Source of the DNA: CAYMJK01 sp043101635
GTDB taxonomy: Bacteria; Planctomycetota; Phycisphaerae; Phycisphaerales; UBA1924
NCBI GenBank assembly: GCA_043101635.1
Contig: JBICIE010000222.1
Coordinates: 1-5,911, forward strand
Length of the DNA: 5,911 nucleotides
Direction: 5' to 3'
Shown: positions 5,693 to 5,911 of the stretch, one piece after another
Position numbering within the stretch: position 1 is the stretch's first letter
How the letters are laid out: every line of letters begins with the position of its first letter
Made by a program: the position numbers and the translations under genes
Notes under the pieces: generated by a model
What the model saw: only the letters and a program-made list of their open reading frames with translations
Databases searched by the model: none
What the model was told of the DNA's origin: nothing

Positions 5693-5911
5693 TCAGTCCC
5701 GCAGCTCGCGCCGCTTCAGCGGCTTGGCCGGGTTACCGACGTAGACCATGCCCGCATCGAGGCTGCGATAGGCGCATGACCGCGCCCCGAGCACCGCCTG
5801 CGGTCCGACCTCCACCCCCGGGCCGACGAACGCTTCCGTCGCCACCCACGCCTCACGGCCGATGGTGATCGGGAGCTTCAGCAACTCGAAAGTACGGCTG
5901 GTGTAGTCGTG
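5693..5911 (-). CDS. WcaF-like hexapeptide-repeat acetyltransferase (C-terminal part, cut by window edge)
   Basis: The last 72 residues are present; the frame runs off the right edge of the window with no start. The visible sequence begins HDYTSRTFEL, where the His lies in the (S)HDY signature of this acyltransferase group and is usually the catalytic base. It continues with left-handed beta-helix hexapeptide turns (PITIGREAWVATEAFVGPGVEVGPQAVLGARS) and ends with the typical GNPAKPLKRREL close. Relatives O-acetylate sugars in colanic acid, capsule or other exopolysaccharide assembly using acetyl-CoA; some similar enzymes are serine or maltose acetyltransferases, but the HDYT and GNPAK pattern fits the WcaF type best. 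A TTG at 5884 is not the start, because conserved sequence continues upstream of it. The gene is convergent with the TetR gene across 34 bases, in which I see no clear terminator. A polysaccharide cluster may continue to the right. Confidence 0.88.
   Translation of the reverse strand, partial: HDYTSRTFELLKLPITIGREAWVATEAFVGPGVEVGPQAVLGARSCAYRSLDAGMVYVGNPAKPLKRRELRD

Noticed and set aside
5693..5884. TTG at 5884 as start of a 63-residue protein
   Set aside because: Conserved acetyltransferase sequence (HDYTSRTFEL) continues upstream of it to the window edge, so the gene is simply truncated by the window.
1..5911. Defence system, prophage, transposon, CRISPR array or structured RNA
   Set aside because: No recognisable nuclease, integrase, transposase, phage structural gene, spaced repeat array, or tRNA/riboswitch-like fold was seen on either strand by reading; gaps between genes are short.

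Overview
This is a GC-rich, densely coded bacterial chromosomal segment with six complete protein genes and one gene cut off at the right edge. I see no rRNA, tRNA, CRISPR array, insertion sequence, integrase or phage gene. The GC-rich third codon positions and the style of the exported protein at 1930-2898 suggest Planctomycetota (possibly Phycisphaerae). That placement is an impression from protein style, not a demonstrated assignment.

Layout. (1) 9-1882, plus strand: a two-gene operon of sulfur amino acid metabolism. A PLP-dependent trans-sulfuration enzyme overlaps by 4 bases (GTGA) a 5'-methylthioadenosine/S-adenosylhomocysteine nucleosidase that looks more like plant MTN proteins than E. 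coli MtnN. (2) 1930-2898, plus: a secreted, cysteine-free, methionine-rich protein of unknown function, which may be co-transcribed with the operon (47-base gap). (3) 2916-4223, minus: a 435-residue cytoplasmic protein with DUF4026-like and DUF2314-like regions, convergent with the previous gene across only 17 bases. (4) 4385-4945, minus: an OsmC/Ohr-family protein, followed by a perfect 9-bp hairpin. (5) 5086-5658, plus: a TetR-family repressor divergent from the OsmC gene. The 140-base gap between them carries two tandem 22-bp repeats, each with an operator-like inverted repeat. (6) 5693-5911, minus: the C-terminal part of a WcaF-like left-handed beta-helix acetyltransferase that continues past the window.

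How the genes may work together. The first two genes plausibly act on neighbouring metabolites: the nucleosidase clears MTA/SAH, and the trans-sulfuration enzyme handles homocysteine, cystathionine or a related thioether. The OsmC gene and the TetR gene form a probable regulator-target pair for peroxide or electrophile stress. I found no convincing undescribed multi-gene system. The most informative unexplained signal is the tandem operator-like repeat at 5027-5070.
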